Below the pieces are notes generated by a model. The model did not search any database, had not been told where the DNA came from, and saw nothing but the letters and a program-made list of their open reading frames with translations. This document shows, piece by piece, positions 16,898-26,519 of a DNA stretch of 64,000 bases. The stretch covers positions 523,432-587,431 of the forward strand of contig JAKOUW010000096.1 in the NCBI GenBank assembly GCA_029782365.1, written 5' to 3'. Position numbers and translations under genes: made by a program. Every line of letters begins with the position of its first letter. Position 1 is the first letter of the stretch. This stretch comes from Chloroflexota bacterium. Its GTDB lineage: Bacteria; Chloroflexota; Anaerolineae; Anaerolineales; UBA4823.

Positions 16898-18898
16898 ATG
16901 CTCACAACCCTGACTGATTTCAACCTGCGTCCCCTCGATCCCTCCGATTACCCTCTGGCAGTGGAGGTTTACCGCGGCTGCGCCGATTTCCTGGCGCTTG
17001 GTCCGGATCCCAACCCTTCCCTGGAAATGCTGCTCAAAGACATCGCTCTATCTGAAAGAAGTGGGAGCCGCTTCTGCGGCGTGTGGCTCAAGATGGAGCC
17101 GCCGGATGGCGAGCGACTGGTGGGGGTGGTGGATTACCAACCTTCGGGCTTCATGGGTGAAGCGGCTCACGCATTTATCGAGCTCTTGATGGTCGCCGCG
17201 CCGTTTCGCCGCCAAGGTCTTGGACGGCGCGTCTTTGCACTGGTTGAGGAGTTGATCCACCTGAACCCTGCTGTGACGGCTGTATTTCTGGGTGTGCAGG
17301 TCAACAACCCGTCCGCCCAGCGCTTCTGGAGATCAGCAGGCTTCCATATCGTCAGCGGTCCCGAACTGCAGGCAGATGGCACCACCACATACTTAATGCG
17401 CAAAGCTCTCCGCCCACCGAACCCTGACCTTACACAGAAACTGCCTGGCGAATCACCAATTACCGGTCTCGACTTGACCCCCGAACAATTTCGCCAGCTT
17501 GGCTACCAGGCCATCGACCTGATCGCCGCCAGTCTGGAACGCCTGCAAAGCCGCCAGGAACCGGCTCGCCGCGCTGTGCCGCCCGCTCTGCGCGACCAGC
17601 TCATGCACCAGCCTTTGCCCATCATGGGCAGCGACCCGGCCGCTCTGCTCGATTTTTTTGCCCAAAACATTCAACCCTACCCCTTGGGCCACAATAACCC
17701 ACGCTTTTTCGCCTGGGTAAATTCCCCTGCCGCTCCACTCAGCATCCTGGGCGAACTGCTGGCTGCCGGTATGAACTCAAGCACGGCTGGCGGCGACCAG
17801 GCCAGCACCTACCTGGAGCTGGCTGTGCTCGATTGGCTCAAACAGATCATGGGCTTTCCCCAGGAAAGCGGCGCCATCTTGGTGAGCGGCGGATCGATGG
17901 CGACCACGGTTGGCCTGGCGGTGATGCGCTTTGTAAAAGCCCAAAGCGGCAATGTGCGCGGCCGCGGCCTGCAAGCTGAAGATTCACCGATGGTCGTGTA
18001 CACATCCAGCGAAGGGCATTCGTGCATCGAGAAAGCCGTTGAACTGCTGGGTTTCGGTCACGATTATCTGCGCAGGATCCCCGTGGATAACGAATTTCGC
18101 ATGGACACAGCCGCCCTGGAACAGCAAATTCGTATCGACCGCCAGGCCGGCTTGCGCCCGGTTTGCGTGGCAGCCAGCGCCGGCACGGTCAACACCGGCG
18201 CCATCGATCCTTTGGCGCAGATCGCCGACATCTGCCGGGTTGAGAATTTATGGTTCCATGTAGATGGCGCCTACGGCGGGGTGGCAATCCTGGCCGAGCA
18301 AACCCACGGACTTTACGCCGGAATCGAGCGCGCTGACAGCCTGGGCATCGACCCGCATAAATGGCTGTACGTACCAGTCGAATGCGGCTGCGCCATCGTG
18401 CGCGATCGACAGGCCATGCGCAACACATTCAGCGCGGTGCCGCCGTATCTGCGCGACGATCGCCAGCTCCCCTGGTTTTCCGAGTTTGGCCCACAGCAAA
18501 CGCGCGGCTTTCGCGCCCTCAAACTCTGGCTGGCGCTCCAGCAGATTGGTGTGGAGGGATACAAGCAATTGATCAGCCGCGATATCCAACTGGCACACCT
18601 GCTGCGGCAGAAACTTCGCAGCCGTTCAACTTTCGAACTGCTTTCCGATGGCCCACTCAGCGCCACCTGTTTCCGCTACGCGCCGGGTGGGATTACCAAC
18701 CTTGACGCCTTGAACAAAGCCCTGCTGTCCATTGTTCAGGCGCGCGGCCTGGTGTATCTCACCAGCACGCAGGTGCGCGGCGCCTTTGCCTTGCGCGCCA
18801 ACATCGTAAACTTCCGCACCAATGAACAAGACCTGGACGTTTTGCTCGACGAGATCGAGCAAGCTGGTAATCAAATCATCCAAGGAGCAAACCCATGA
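16898..18898 (+). CDS. GNAT acetyltransferase fused to PLP-dependent aromatic-amino-acid-type decarboxylase
   Basis: Residues 1-170 are a GNAT acetyltransferase: the acetyl-CoA-binding motif is FRRQGLGRRV and the domain ends 'FWRSAGFHIV'. After a short linker, residues 190-660 are a group II PLP decarboxylase: ILVSGGSMATTVG, HVDGAYGG (aspartate contacting the PLP ring) and DPHKWLYVP, in which Lys488 should form the Schiff base. Family members decarboxylate tryptophan, tyrosine, DOPA, glutamate or diaminobutyrate. The fusion suggests that an amine made by decarboxylation is acetylated by the same polypeptide, or that the GNAT domain acts on the amino acid first; the substrate is unknown. TAAAAT (16886-16891) ends 6 nt before the ATG and no Shine-Dalgarno is visible, so translation may be leaderless. 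The stop overlaps the DinB gene start. Confidence 0.88.
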   Translation: MLTTLTDFNLRPLDPSDYPLAVEVYRGCADFLALGPDPNPSLEMLLKDIALSERSGSRFCGVWLKMEPPDGERLVGVVDYQPSGFMGEAAHAFIELLMVAAPFRRQGLGRRVFALVEELIHLNPAVTAVFLGVQVNNPSAQRFWRSAGFHIVSGPELQADGTTTYLMRKALRPPNPDLTQKLPGESPITGLDLTPEQFRQLGYQAIDLIAASLERLQSRQEPARRAVPPALRDQLMHQPLPIMGSDPAALLDFFAQNIQPYPLGHNNPRFFAWVNSPAAPLSILGELLAAGMNSSTAGGDQASTYLELAVLDWLKQIMGFPQESGAILVSGGSMATTVGLAVMRFVKAQSGNVRGRGLQAEDSPMVVYTSSEGHSCIEKAVELLGFGHDYLRRIPVDNEFRMDTAALEQQIRIDRQAGLRPVCVAASAGTVNTGAIDPLAQIADICRVENLWFHVDGAYGGVAILAEQTHGLYAGIERADSLGIDPHKWLYVPVECGCAIVRDRQAMRNTFSAVPPYLRDDRQLPWFSEFGPQQTRGFRALKLWLALQQIGVEGYKQLISRDIQLAHLLRQKLRSRSTFELLSDGPLSATCFRYAPGGITNLDALNKALLSIVQARGLVYLTSTQVRGAFALRANIVNFRTNEQDLDVLLDEIEQAGNQIIQGANP

Positions 18899-19383
18899 GC
18901 TTCACTTCTGATGAACGCCGCTTACAATTGACGTCTTACGCCGCCGCCTGTGATCTGCTGGATTCGGCCTTGACTCAATTCCCGCGCCACATGTGGCAGT
19001 ACCGGCCTGCGCCTGAGCGTTGGACGATCCACGAAATCCTGGTGCACATTGCCGACAGCGAGGCCAACAGCTACGTGCGCTGCCGCCGTTTTATTGCTGA
19101 ACCCGGCAGCCCTGTGTTGGGCTACGACGAAGCCGGCTGGGCAAGCGCCTTGCATTATCACCAGCAAGACCCCGCTGAAGCCGTTGAACTCTTCAAGCAC
19201 CTGCGCCGCGCTTCTTACCAGTTGGTCCAAGATTTGCCCGAAGCCACCTGGTCAAACACGGTCATCCACTCAGAGTCCGGCCTGATGACGATGGACCGCT
19301 GGCTGGAGATTTATGCCCGCCACATTCCCGACCACATCAACCAGATGCAGGCGGTGTATGAGGATTGGCTGGCCGGGCGGTGA
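18895..19383 (+). CDS. DinB family protein (putative metal-dependent)
   Basis: A 162-residue four-helix protein of the DinB/YfiT type. The three histidines expected to bind a divalent metal are visible in 'HEILVHIADSE' and 'YARHIPDHINQM'. Family members include thiol transferases (mycothiol or bacillithiol dependent) and proteins of unknown function; none of the sequence distinguishes them. The start ATG overlaps the TGA of the GNAT-decarboxylase gene (ATGA), so the two are translationally coupled, which may point to a shared pathway. Confidence 0.85.
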   Translation: MSFTSDERRLQLTSYAAACDLLDSALTQFPRHMWQYRPAPERWTIHEILVHIADSEANSYVRCRRFIAEPGSPVLGYDEAGWASALHYHQQDPAEAVELFKHLRRASYQLVQDLPEATWSNTVIHSESGLMTMDRWLEIYARHIPDHINQMQAVYEDWLAGR

Positions 19384-19428
19384 TGAAACTTTCGCACAAT
19401 CACTTGCATCGCCGAGCTGGCCCAGTGC

Positions 19429-19434
19429 TATAAT
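19429..19434 (+). promoter_or_regulatory. Extended -10 upstream of the LRR gene
   Basis: TGCTATAAT (19426-19434) has a consensus -10 with an upstream TG. TTGCAT at 19404-19409 could be a -35 but is 19 bp away. The LRR gene starts at 19512. Confidence 0.45.
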
Positions 19435-19511
19435 TAAATAGATTATTGTGATCGCCTCCTTTACTGGTAATCGGAAAACTTGATCTGCCTGGTGCCAGGC
19501 ATGGAGGTTTT

Positions 19512-22500
19512 ATGCGGAACATACGTGAGTTTTTCATGTTCCTGGCCGCGCTGGCTGTCTTTACCTGGATCGGAAGTCCTCAGCCAGCGCGTGCTGGTGC
19601 GTTCGTCAACTGCGCCAGCGTCACCCAGATTCCTTCCGCCGAATGCGATGCCCTGGTCGCCCTGTACAACAGCACCGCCGGTCCTGATTGGTATGACCAC
19701 ACCAACTGGCTGGTGACAGATACACCCGCTGACTGGTTCGGCGTCACTGTGTCGAGCGGCGCCGTCACCATCATTTCCCTGAACTCAGATAACCTGCACG
19801 GCAGCCTGCCTGCCGCCTTGAGCAGTCTGACCAACTTGCAGACCCTCAGTGTTGTCAACAACCGCCTCGCCGGCATCCTGCCCTCTTCCCTGGGGAGCCT
19901 GGTCAATCTGCGCATTTTCGATGCGTCGTATAACCAGTTCAGCGGGGGACTGCCTGCTCAACTGGGCAACCTGGTGAACCTGCAAACGCTTCGCCTGCAG
20001 TCCAACCAGTTCAGAGGCAGCCTGCCCCTCTCGCTGACCAACCTGACCCACCTGACGACCTTTTACAGTTTCAGCACGCTTTTGTGTGATCCCTCTGATG
20101 TCGCCTTCCTGGCCTGGAAAGCCACAGTGACCTATTGGAATTCTCCCGGTCAGTGCTACACGATCAGCGGGCATACCAACCGCAAATTTGCTCCCCTGGA
20201 AGGCGTGATCATCCGGGCCGGCCTCACCTACAGCGCTACCAGCGGGGTGAATGGTGTCTACACGCTCACCAATGTGGTTCCTGGCAGCTATACCCTGTTT
20301 CCTGCCCTGGCTCCATACTCCTTCACGCCCACCTCCATCTTCGCCAATGTGACAAACAGCAACCTCACCGACCAGGATTTCATAGCTTCGCGGCCATTCA
20401 CCAATTGCGCCGCGGTGATCGAAATCCCCACCGCCGAATGTGACGCCCTGGTGACATTTTACAACAGCAGCGGCGGGACCAATTGGACCAACCACTCCAA
20501 CTGGTTAACGCTCGACACTCCCAGTGATTGGTACGGCGTGACCGTCACTGGCGGCAGAGTGACCAGCCTGTCGCTGCATGCCAACAATCTGGAGGGAAAC
20601 TTTCCCGTTGCGCTCACCAACCTGCCTGCTTTGCAGTTGCTCGACCTGAGTATCAACTACCTTACCGGCAATCTGCCGCCTGAAATTGGCGGCCTGGTCA
20701 ACCTGCAGGTTTTCCTTGCATATCAAAACCAGTTCAACGGCAGCCTGCCTCCCGAGCTGGGCGAGCTCGCCAGCCTGCAGTACATTTCTCTCTCCAGCAA
20801 CCAATTCAGCGGGAGCCTGCCGCCTCAACTTGGCGGGTTGGCAAACTTGCGCTATTTTTACCTGAACCACAACCAGGTGAGCGGTCGTTTGCCCGCCGAA
20901 TTGGGCAGTTTGGCCAGCCTGCAGATTTTCGACGTTTCCAGTAACCAGCTCAGCGGCAACTTGCCGGCATCCTTCGGCAGCCTGTCCAACCTGCAGTCCC
21001 TCAGTTTATATGCCAACCAGTTCAAAGGCAGGCTGCCCGCCTCGCTGACCGCCCTGACCAAACTCGAAACCTTCTATGATTATGGCACCTGGCTGTGCGA
21101 CCCACGCGATGCGGCCTTTCAGGCCTGGAAAGCCGCAGTTCCTGTGTGGAGCTCCCCCGGCTTGTGTTATTCGATCAGCGGTCAGGTCAACCGCAAGTTC
21201 GCTCCGCTGGACGGCGTACTCATCCGCGCCAACCTGACCTACAGCACTACCACCGACCTTGATGGGAATTATGTGTTGACGGACATGATATCGGGCGGTT
21301 ACTCCTTGCTGCCTACCCTGGCGCCATATTCATTCACACCGGTTTCCCGCTGGGTAAACCTGACCAATGCGGATGTGAGTGGGCAGGATTTCCTGGCGGC
21401 CAGGCCGTTCAACGGCTGCGCCAATGAGGCGGAAGTGCCGCTCGCAGAGTGTGAAGCGCTGGTGGCGCTGTACAACAACACCCATGGCCCTGATTGGAAT
21501 AACCACACCAACTGGCTGGTGACCAATACCCCCAGCGACTGGTACGGCGTGACTGTGGACAACCGCACGGTGGTGGCATTGTCCATGGGCAACAACTCCA
21601 TCAGCGGTACTCTGCCGTCTCAACTAGCCAACTTGAGCAATCTGCAGGTGCTGGCTTTGAACGATAATCACCTGACCGGCAGCCTTCCGCCAGGGCTCGG
21701 TGTCCTGGCTGGCCTGCGGTATCTGTATCTGCAAAACAATTTTTTCACCAGCTCCATCCCGCCCGAATTCGGTAACTTGACAAACTTGCAGGTGCTCAAC
21801 CTAGAAAATGCTCAGCTCAGCGGTCCCATTCCTGCCAGTCTGGGAAACCTGGTGAGCCTGCAGACTCTGCTACTGGGAGTGATCTCCACCGAAAAGTCGA
21901 ACAACCAGCTCAGCGGGAGTATCCCGCCCCAATTGGGCAGCCTGGCTCAATTGAAAGTGCTGGGATTGGGCTCTAACATGCTCAGCGGAAGTCTCCCGCC
22001 GGAATTCGCTAATTTAACCAACCTGATAAATCTTGGGCTGGCTCATAACCAGCTCACAGGTATCATCCCGGCTGGCCTCGGTGGCCTTGCAAACCTCACT
22101 ACCCTGTATCTTAACGACAACCAGTTCAGCGGTCCGATCCCGCCGCAGTTGGGCAGCCTGGCTAACCTGGTGGAGATAAACCTGTCCTCCAACCAGCTCA
22201 ATGCCAGCATCCCACCCCAATTGGGAAACCTGGGAAAGCTCTCAGCGCTCGGTCTGCTGAATAACCAGCTCTCCCGGGGCCATACCGCCCGAATTGGCCA
22301 ACCTGGGCCGCCTGACTCGCCTGGATTTATCCACCAACATGCTCACGGGAAGCATACCCATCGAACTGACTGGCATGGCCAATCTGACGGCGCTGGTGCT
22401 CGCCAACAACCAGCTCAGCGGGAGCATCCCTGTTCAAGTGGGCGGCATGGGCAACTTGCTGTTACTGGACCTTTCCTTCAACAAATTCAGCGGCGGCATA

Positions 22501-23352
22501 CCTCCTCAGCTCGGTGGTTTGTCCAAGTTGGTCAGCCTCAATCTCACCGCCAACCAGCTCAGCGGAGGTATCCCACCAGCCCTGGGCAATATGTCCAAAT
22601 TGAGAAATCTCCTGCTGGCCGGGAATCAGTTGACCGGCAGCTTGCCAGGTCAGCTCAGCGCTCTCAGCGATCTGTTAATCCTGGATATCTCCTATAACCC
22701 GCTCAGCCTGCGCATTCCCCTGGCTTACACCTCCCTGACGCACCTGGTGGCCTTCGATGGACGGTACACCTGGCTGTGTGTCCCCAATGACTCCGCTTTT
22801 TTGAACTGGGTGGCCAGCGTGCCGAACTGGCAGTCGCCCGGACTGTGTCACACCATCAGCGGGCATGTCACCCGGCCAGGTGGTGTGGTGGCTAATGTGG
22901 TAATTTCAGACGGGTACGTACACTCCACAAGCACCGATATTACCGGCGCCTACACTTTATTGGATCTGCCGCCGGCCAGCTATAACCTGACTGCGACTTC
23001 ACCTGGCCGCTACTTCTTGCCTGTGGCTCTGACAGCGAATGTCTCGAATGCTGACCTCACCGGCCAGGATTTCCATGAAGCCTTCGCCATCTCGGGGTTG
23101 GTTACGCTGGCAGGCAAACCGCTGGCCAATGCCGCAGTGTCTGACGGCAGCGGCCACAGCGTGATTACTGGCCCTGATGGCGCCTACACACTGGCGTTTC
23201 TGCCGCCCGGCGATTACCTCATCACCGTCAATTTGCCCGGTCTCCGCTTTGCACCTCCATCGGTTCAAGTTTCGATCAGCTCGACCAGCATCAGCGGCGT
23301 GGATTTTTATGCCTTGTTCACGCTTTTTATGGCTCAGATTACCAGGCCGTGA
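19512..23352 (+). CDS. Secreted plant-type leucine-rich-repeat protein, interrupted by a one-base frameshift
   Basis: The protein opens with a signal peptide (LAALAVFTWIG...ARAGA). Three modules follow, each starting 'C..V.EIPsAECDALV.lYN...G..W..H.NWL...tPsDWYGVTV', followed by LRRs of the plant type (LxxLxxLxLxxNxLsGxiPxxLGxL). The first two modules close with a carboxypeptidase-regulatory-like beta-sandwich ('GVNGVYTLTNVVPGSYTL'). Reading continues in the first frame to about 22270, where CTCTCCCGGGG has one C too many: removing it restores 'NNQLSGAIPPELANLGRL' and the LRRs run on to 23352, ending with two more beta-sandwich repeats. Left unrepaired, the first frame reads 425 bases of nonsense to 22697. 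It is either a sequencing error or a recent pseudogene. Likely a surface adhesion or recognition protein. Confidence 0.85.
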
Positions 23353-23547
23353 ACATGGAGAAATTCAAGTCACATCTCTTTAGCTACTCCAGGTAAGCAT
23401 CTCCACGGGCTGTATCAACGGAATGATTACCGATTTGGCTTTGCGGTTAGGGAGATATAGATTGCGTCTGATCCTGAGAAAAGATCGTGTACACTCATTC
23501 CTCTATTCAATGTTATACTAACCTCAACGAACTCCCCAGGATACGCC

Positions 23548-24447
23548 ATGCCCGAAACCCCAGTCCTGCCAGCCTGTCCGCTTTGCGGCGCACATTCCAG
23601 CATCCATTTTGACACGCGCCAATTCCGAGGCCAGGAAGTCACCAACCGGCTGTGTACACAGTGCGGCCTGGTGTTCCAATACCCGGTTCCCAGTGAAAGC
23701 GAACTGCAGGCGTACTACACCGCCGAATACCGGCGTACCTACCAGGGCAGCCAGGGACCGGTAGCGCGCGACATCGCTGTGCAGCGCGCCCGCGCTGAGT
23801 CGTTGATCGCCTTCGGGCGGCCTTTACTGCCGCGCATTCTGCGTCATCTGGATATCGGCTGTTCGGCAGGCATGCTCCTGCAGGCCTACCGAGGCGCCTA
23901 CCTGTGCGCCAGTGCAGGCATTGAACCGGGCAACGACTACCGCTCCTATGCTCGCCAGCGCGGTCTAGAAGTGTATGCCTCGCTGGAAGAATTGGAGCGC
24001 TCGGGTGCAGAGCGGTTTGATCTGATCAGCCTGGCGCATGTCCTCGAACATATCCCCGACCCGGCTGGCTACTTAACTACCTTGCGCCAACGCTGGCTTA
24101 CGCCAGCGGGCCATTTGTTAATCGAGGTGCCCAATCTGTACGCCCACGACAGCTTCGAGACTGCGCACCTCATTGCTTTCAGCTCGCACACCTTGCGCCA
24201 GGTGCTAAATAGGGCTGGATTCCAGGTTGTCCGCCTGGAACAGCATGGAAGGCCGCGTTCACAACTCATCCCCCTGTATATCACTGTCCTGGCAAACTCC
24301 GCCGCCCAGCCCACAACCTGGCAGGTTCAGCCTGAACACAGTGTGGCATTGAAACGCCGGGCCGGTATGCTCTGGCGCCGTCTGCTCGGCCGTCTGTTTC
24401 CAGACCGCGCCTGGCTGCCCGTTTCCGAAGAAAACCAAGATACCTGA
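23548..24447 (+). CDS. Class I SAM-dependent methyltransferase with N-terminal zinc ribbon
   Basis: Residues 10-45 hold two CxxC pairs (CPLCG and CTQCG), a zinc ribbon that precedes many methyltransferases of the Methyltransf_23 type acting on sugars or small metabolites. The SAM-binding motif I is LDIGCSAGMLL near residue 109, and 'FDLISLAHVLEHIPDP' and 'GHLLIEVPNLY' are the usual post-I and motif III regions. The C-terminal 60 residues are arginine-rich. Length (299 residues) is normal. The gene has its own -10-like TATACT about 28 nt upstream and stands alone; substrate unknown. Confidence 0.85.
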   Translation: MPETPVLPACPLCGAHSSIHFDTRQFRGQEVTNRLCTQCGLVFQYPVPSESELQAYYTAEYRRTYQGSQGPVARDIAVQRARAESLIAFGRPLLPRILRHLDIGCSAGMLLQAYRGAYLCASAGIEPGNDYRSYARQRGLEVYASLEELERSGAERFDLISLAHVLEHIPDPAGYLTTLRQRWLTPAGHLLIEVPNLYAHDSFETAHLIAFSSHTLRQVLNRAGFQVVRLEQHGRPRSQLIPLYITVLANSAAQPTTWQVQPEHSVALKRRAGMLWRRLLGRLFPDRAWLPVSEENQDT

Positions 24448-24537
24448 TCGGCTTATCCGGCTGTATTCAGCCTGGTTGCATAACCTGGGTTGCGCGGCTG
24501 AATTCTGATTGGAGCCGTAATTTAACCTTACTGCTCG

Positions 24538-24566
24538 TTGACAGTATTACGTAATTCTGGTACAAT
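24538..24566 (+). promoter_or_regulatory. Promoter with palindromic operator for the MerR-VWA pair
   Basis: TTGACA (24538-24543) and TACAAT (24561-24566) are 17 bp apart. An 18-bp inverted repeat, CAGTATTACGTAATTCTG (24542-24559, 8 of 9 positions paired, core ATTACGTAAT perfect), fills the spacer. A MerR-family dimer bound there would control the gene starting at 24595. The 17-bp spacing differs from the 19-20 bp of classical MerR activation, which favours repression. Confidence 0.7.
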
Positions 24567-24594
24567 AAGACAAAGATATACATCAGGAGGCATT

Positions 24595-25212
24595 ATGGAA
24601 CCTGAAACTATGTTGATTGGCGAGCTGGCGGAGCGAGCGGGCGTCACGGTGCGCACCATTCGCTATTACACCGATGAGGGCTTGCTGCCCCAGCCAGAAG
24701 CGCAAGGCAAGTACGCTTACTACACGCAGGCGCATCTTTTCCGTTTAGACTTGATCCGCCAACTGAAAGATGCTTACCTGCCATTGCGAGAAATTCGCCA
24801 GGTTTTGCAGGCGCTCACCGATGAGCAGGTGGTTCAGCGCTTACATCTCTCACCTCACGTCGGTCCGCAGAAGGCCGCTGCCTCAGCGCCGCCACCCCCT
24901 GCGCCGGTCTCGCCCACCCATCTTCAGCCCGCCCGCTCTGGCGCCGCCGCCCTGGAATACCTGCGGCGCGTCACCGATGCGCAGAAACGCTACAAAACGC
25001 CTGCCAGCCAGCCGCCTGCGCCAGGTTCATCTGCTCTCGACTCACCACGCTCCGCCGACCTGCCTTCGGACAAAGCCTTTCCCACAGAATGGAAGCGGAT
25101 TGAGCTGGCGCCCGGCGTTGAACTGAACGTGCGTCAACCTCTCGAGCCAGCCAGGGCAGACCAGGTGTCCGAACTGCTGCGTCTGGCGGATAATCTATTT
25201 CAAAAATATTAA
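24595..25212 (+). CDS. MerR family transcriptional regulator paired with a VWA protein
   Basis: The start ATG at 24595 follows AGGAGG by 5 nt. Residues 7-75 form a MerR DNA-binding domain (IGELAERAGVTVRTIRYYTD, EGLLP, 'YAYYTQAHLFRL'). A Pro/Ala/Ser-rich linker (about residues 95-160) leads to a short C-terminal segment, 'FPTEWKRIELAPGVELNVRQ' and 'ADQVSELLRLADNLFQKY'. No classical drug- or metal-binding domain is present (no conserved metal cysteines), so the signal is not obvious. It is 29 nt upstream of the VWA gene and probably co-transcribed. The palindrome in the promoter suggests autoregulation. The C-terminal segment may bind the VWA protein; this is inference. Confidence 0.85.
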   Translation: MEPETMLIGELAERAGVTVRTIRYYTDEGLLPQPEAQGKYAYYTQAHLFRLDLIRQLKDAYLPLREIRQVLQALTDEQVVQRLHLSPHVGPQKAAASAPPPPAPVSPTHLQPARSGAAALEYLRRVTDAQKRYKTPASQPPAPGSSALDSPRSADLPSDKAFPTEWKRIELAPGVELNVRQPLEPARADQVSELLRLADNLFQKY

Positions 25213-25241
25213 TCAATTTACAAATCAGAAAGCAGGGAAAT

Positions 25242-26492
25242 ATGAACCAATCGAATGATCTTACCCTCGATCTGCGCACGGAACAGAGTCTGGTGCCCAG
25301 CGGTGTGCCCGCTCAGCGCATCCTGGAAGTGCGCGTGCGCGCGCCCCAAGCCGGCTCGCCGGTTTCTCGTTCGCCATTGAACCTGGCCCTTGTGCTGGAC
25401 CGCAGCGGCTCGATGAGCGGGGAGAAACTGGCTTTTGTGCAGCGCGCCGCCCGCCATGTGCTCGATTTGCTCGACGAGCGTGACCAGGCGGCCCTGGTCG
25501 CCTACGACAATGAAATCAGCCTGCTCTCTCCCAGCACGCCAGTCACGCCTGGCGCGCGCTCTCGTTTGCAGGAGCGCATCGACAGCCTGAAGGCCGGCGC
25601 CACCACCAATTTGAGCGGCGGCTGGTTCGAAGGTCTGCAGCAGGTGGCTGGCGCCGCCACCAACCTCAGCTTGAACCGCGCCTTACTGCTCACCGATGGG
25701 TTAGCCAATGAAGGCATCACCGACCTGGAAACGCTCTGCCAGCATGCCAAAGAGCTCGCCCGGCGCGGGGTTTCCACCTCCACCTTCGGGGTCGGCGAGG
25801 GTTTCAATGAATATCTGCTGGAAGGCATCGCCAACCAGGGCGGCGGCAGTTTCTATTTCATCGACCTGCCTCAGCGCATCCCAGAAATTTTCGTGCGCGA
25901 ATTCCATGAACTGCAGTCTGTCACTGCCCGCCAGGCGACCCTGAGCTTGCAGCTCCCGCCTCAATTCTCCGCTGGCGTGTTGGGCGGCTGGCGCACAGAA
26001 CAGGACGGTGTCAGCCTGCACATCTACCTGGGCGACTTGCTGGCCGGGCGTGAACAGGTGCTGTACATCCGCCTGCTCACCCCTCCCCAGTCAGGCTCGC
26101 TTCCCGCCGAACTGCACCTGCTGGCCAGCCTGGAGGCCAAAGGCGAGGACAATCAACCCTTTAAGGCTTCTGGCGAATTGGTTTTCACCTACGCTCCTGC
26201 CGACCAGGCCGCTGCCCCGGGCCTGCGCAGTGTGTTGGAGGGATTCGCCCGCGCCGAGATGGCTGAGGCAGCCGCAGAAGCGCTCAGGCTGGAACGCCAG
26301 GGACAAAATCAGCAGGCCAAAGCCGTCCTCATGCAGTCGCTGGCGGCCAGCGCACCTTACATGCCGGCGGCTGATTCAGCCGTTTACAAAGACATGGCTG
26401 ATAACCTGCAGCACGGACTGGCTGAATCTGACCGTAAAATCGCACATTACCAGACCTATACCCGCCGCAAAGGGAAAGATAAAAGTTCCTAG
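25242..26492 (+). CDS. von Willebrand factor A domain protein
   Basis: The 416-residue protein has a VWA domain at about residues 45-215 with a complete MIDAS site: DRSGSMSG, a threonine in 'TTNLSGG', and 'LLLTDGLANEG'. A beta-rich region follows (225-330) and then a helical end. There is no signal peptide or membrane helix, so it is probably cytoplasmic, where VWA domains act as metal-dependent protein-binding modules. It follows the MerR gene by 29 nt and ends facing the glycosyltransferase. Stand-alone bacterial VWA proteins of this type often work with AAA ATPases or, as here, beside a regulator; the ligand is unknown. Confidence 0.85.
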   Translation: MNQSNDLTLDLRTEQSLVPSGVPAQRILEVRVRAPQAGSPVSRSPLNLALVLDRSGSMSGEKLAFVQRAARHVLDLLDERDQAALVAYDNEISLLSPSTPVTPGARSRLQERIDSLKAGATTNLSGGWFEGLQQVAGAATNLSLNRALLLTDGLANEGITDLETLCQHAKELARRGVSTSTFGVGEGFNEYLLEGIANQGGGSFYFIDLPQRIPEIFVREFHELQSVTARQATLSLQLPPQFSAGVLGGWRTEQDGVSLHIYLGDLLAGREQVLYIRLLTPPQSGSLPAELHLLASLEAKGEDNQPFKASGELVFTYAPADQAAAPGLRSVLEGFARAEMAEAAAEALRLERQGQNQQAKAVLMQSLAASAPYMPAADSAVYKDMADNLQHGLAESDRKIAHYQTYTRRKGKDKSS

Positions 26493-26519
26493 CCTGGCGA
26501 TCGGTGAGCGATTCCTGAT

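Noticed and set aside
22260..22697. C-terminal 145 residues of the first LRR reading frame
   Set aside because: They are out-of-frame translation (rich in His/Gln/Pro) after the one-base insertion.
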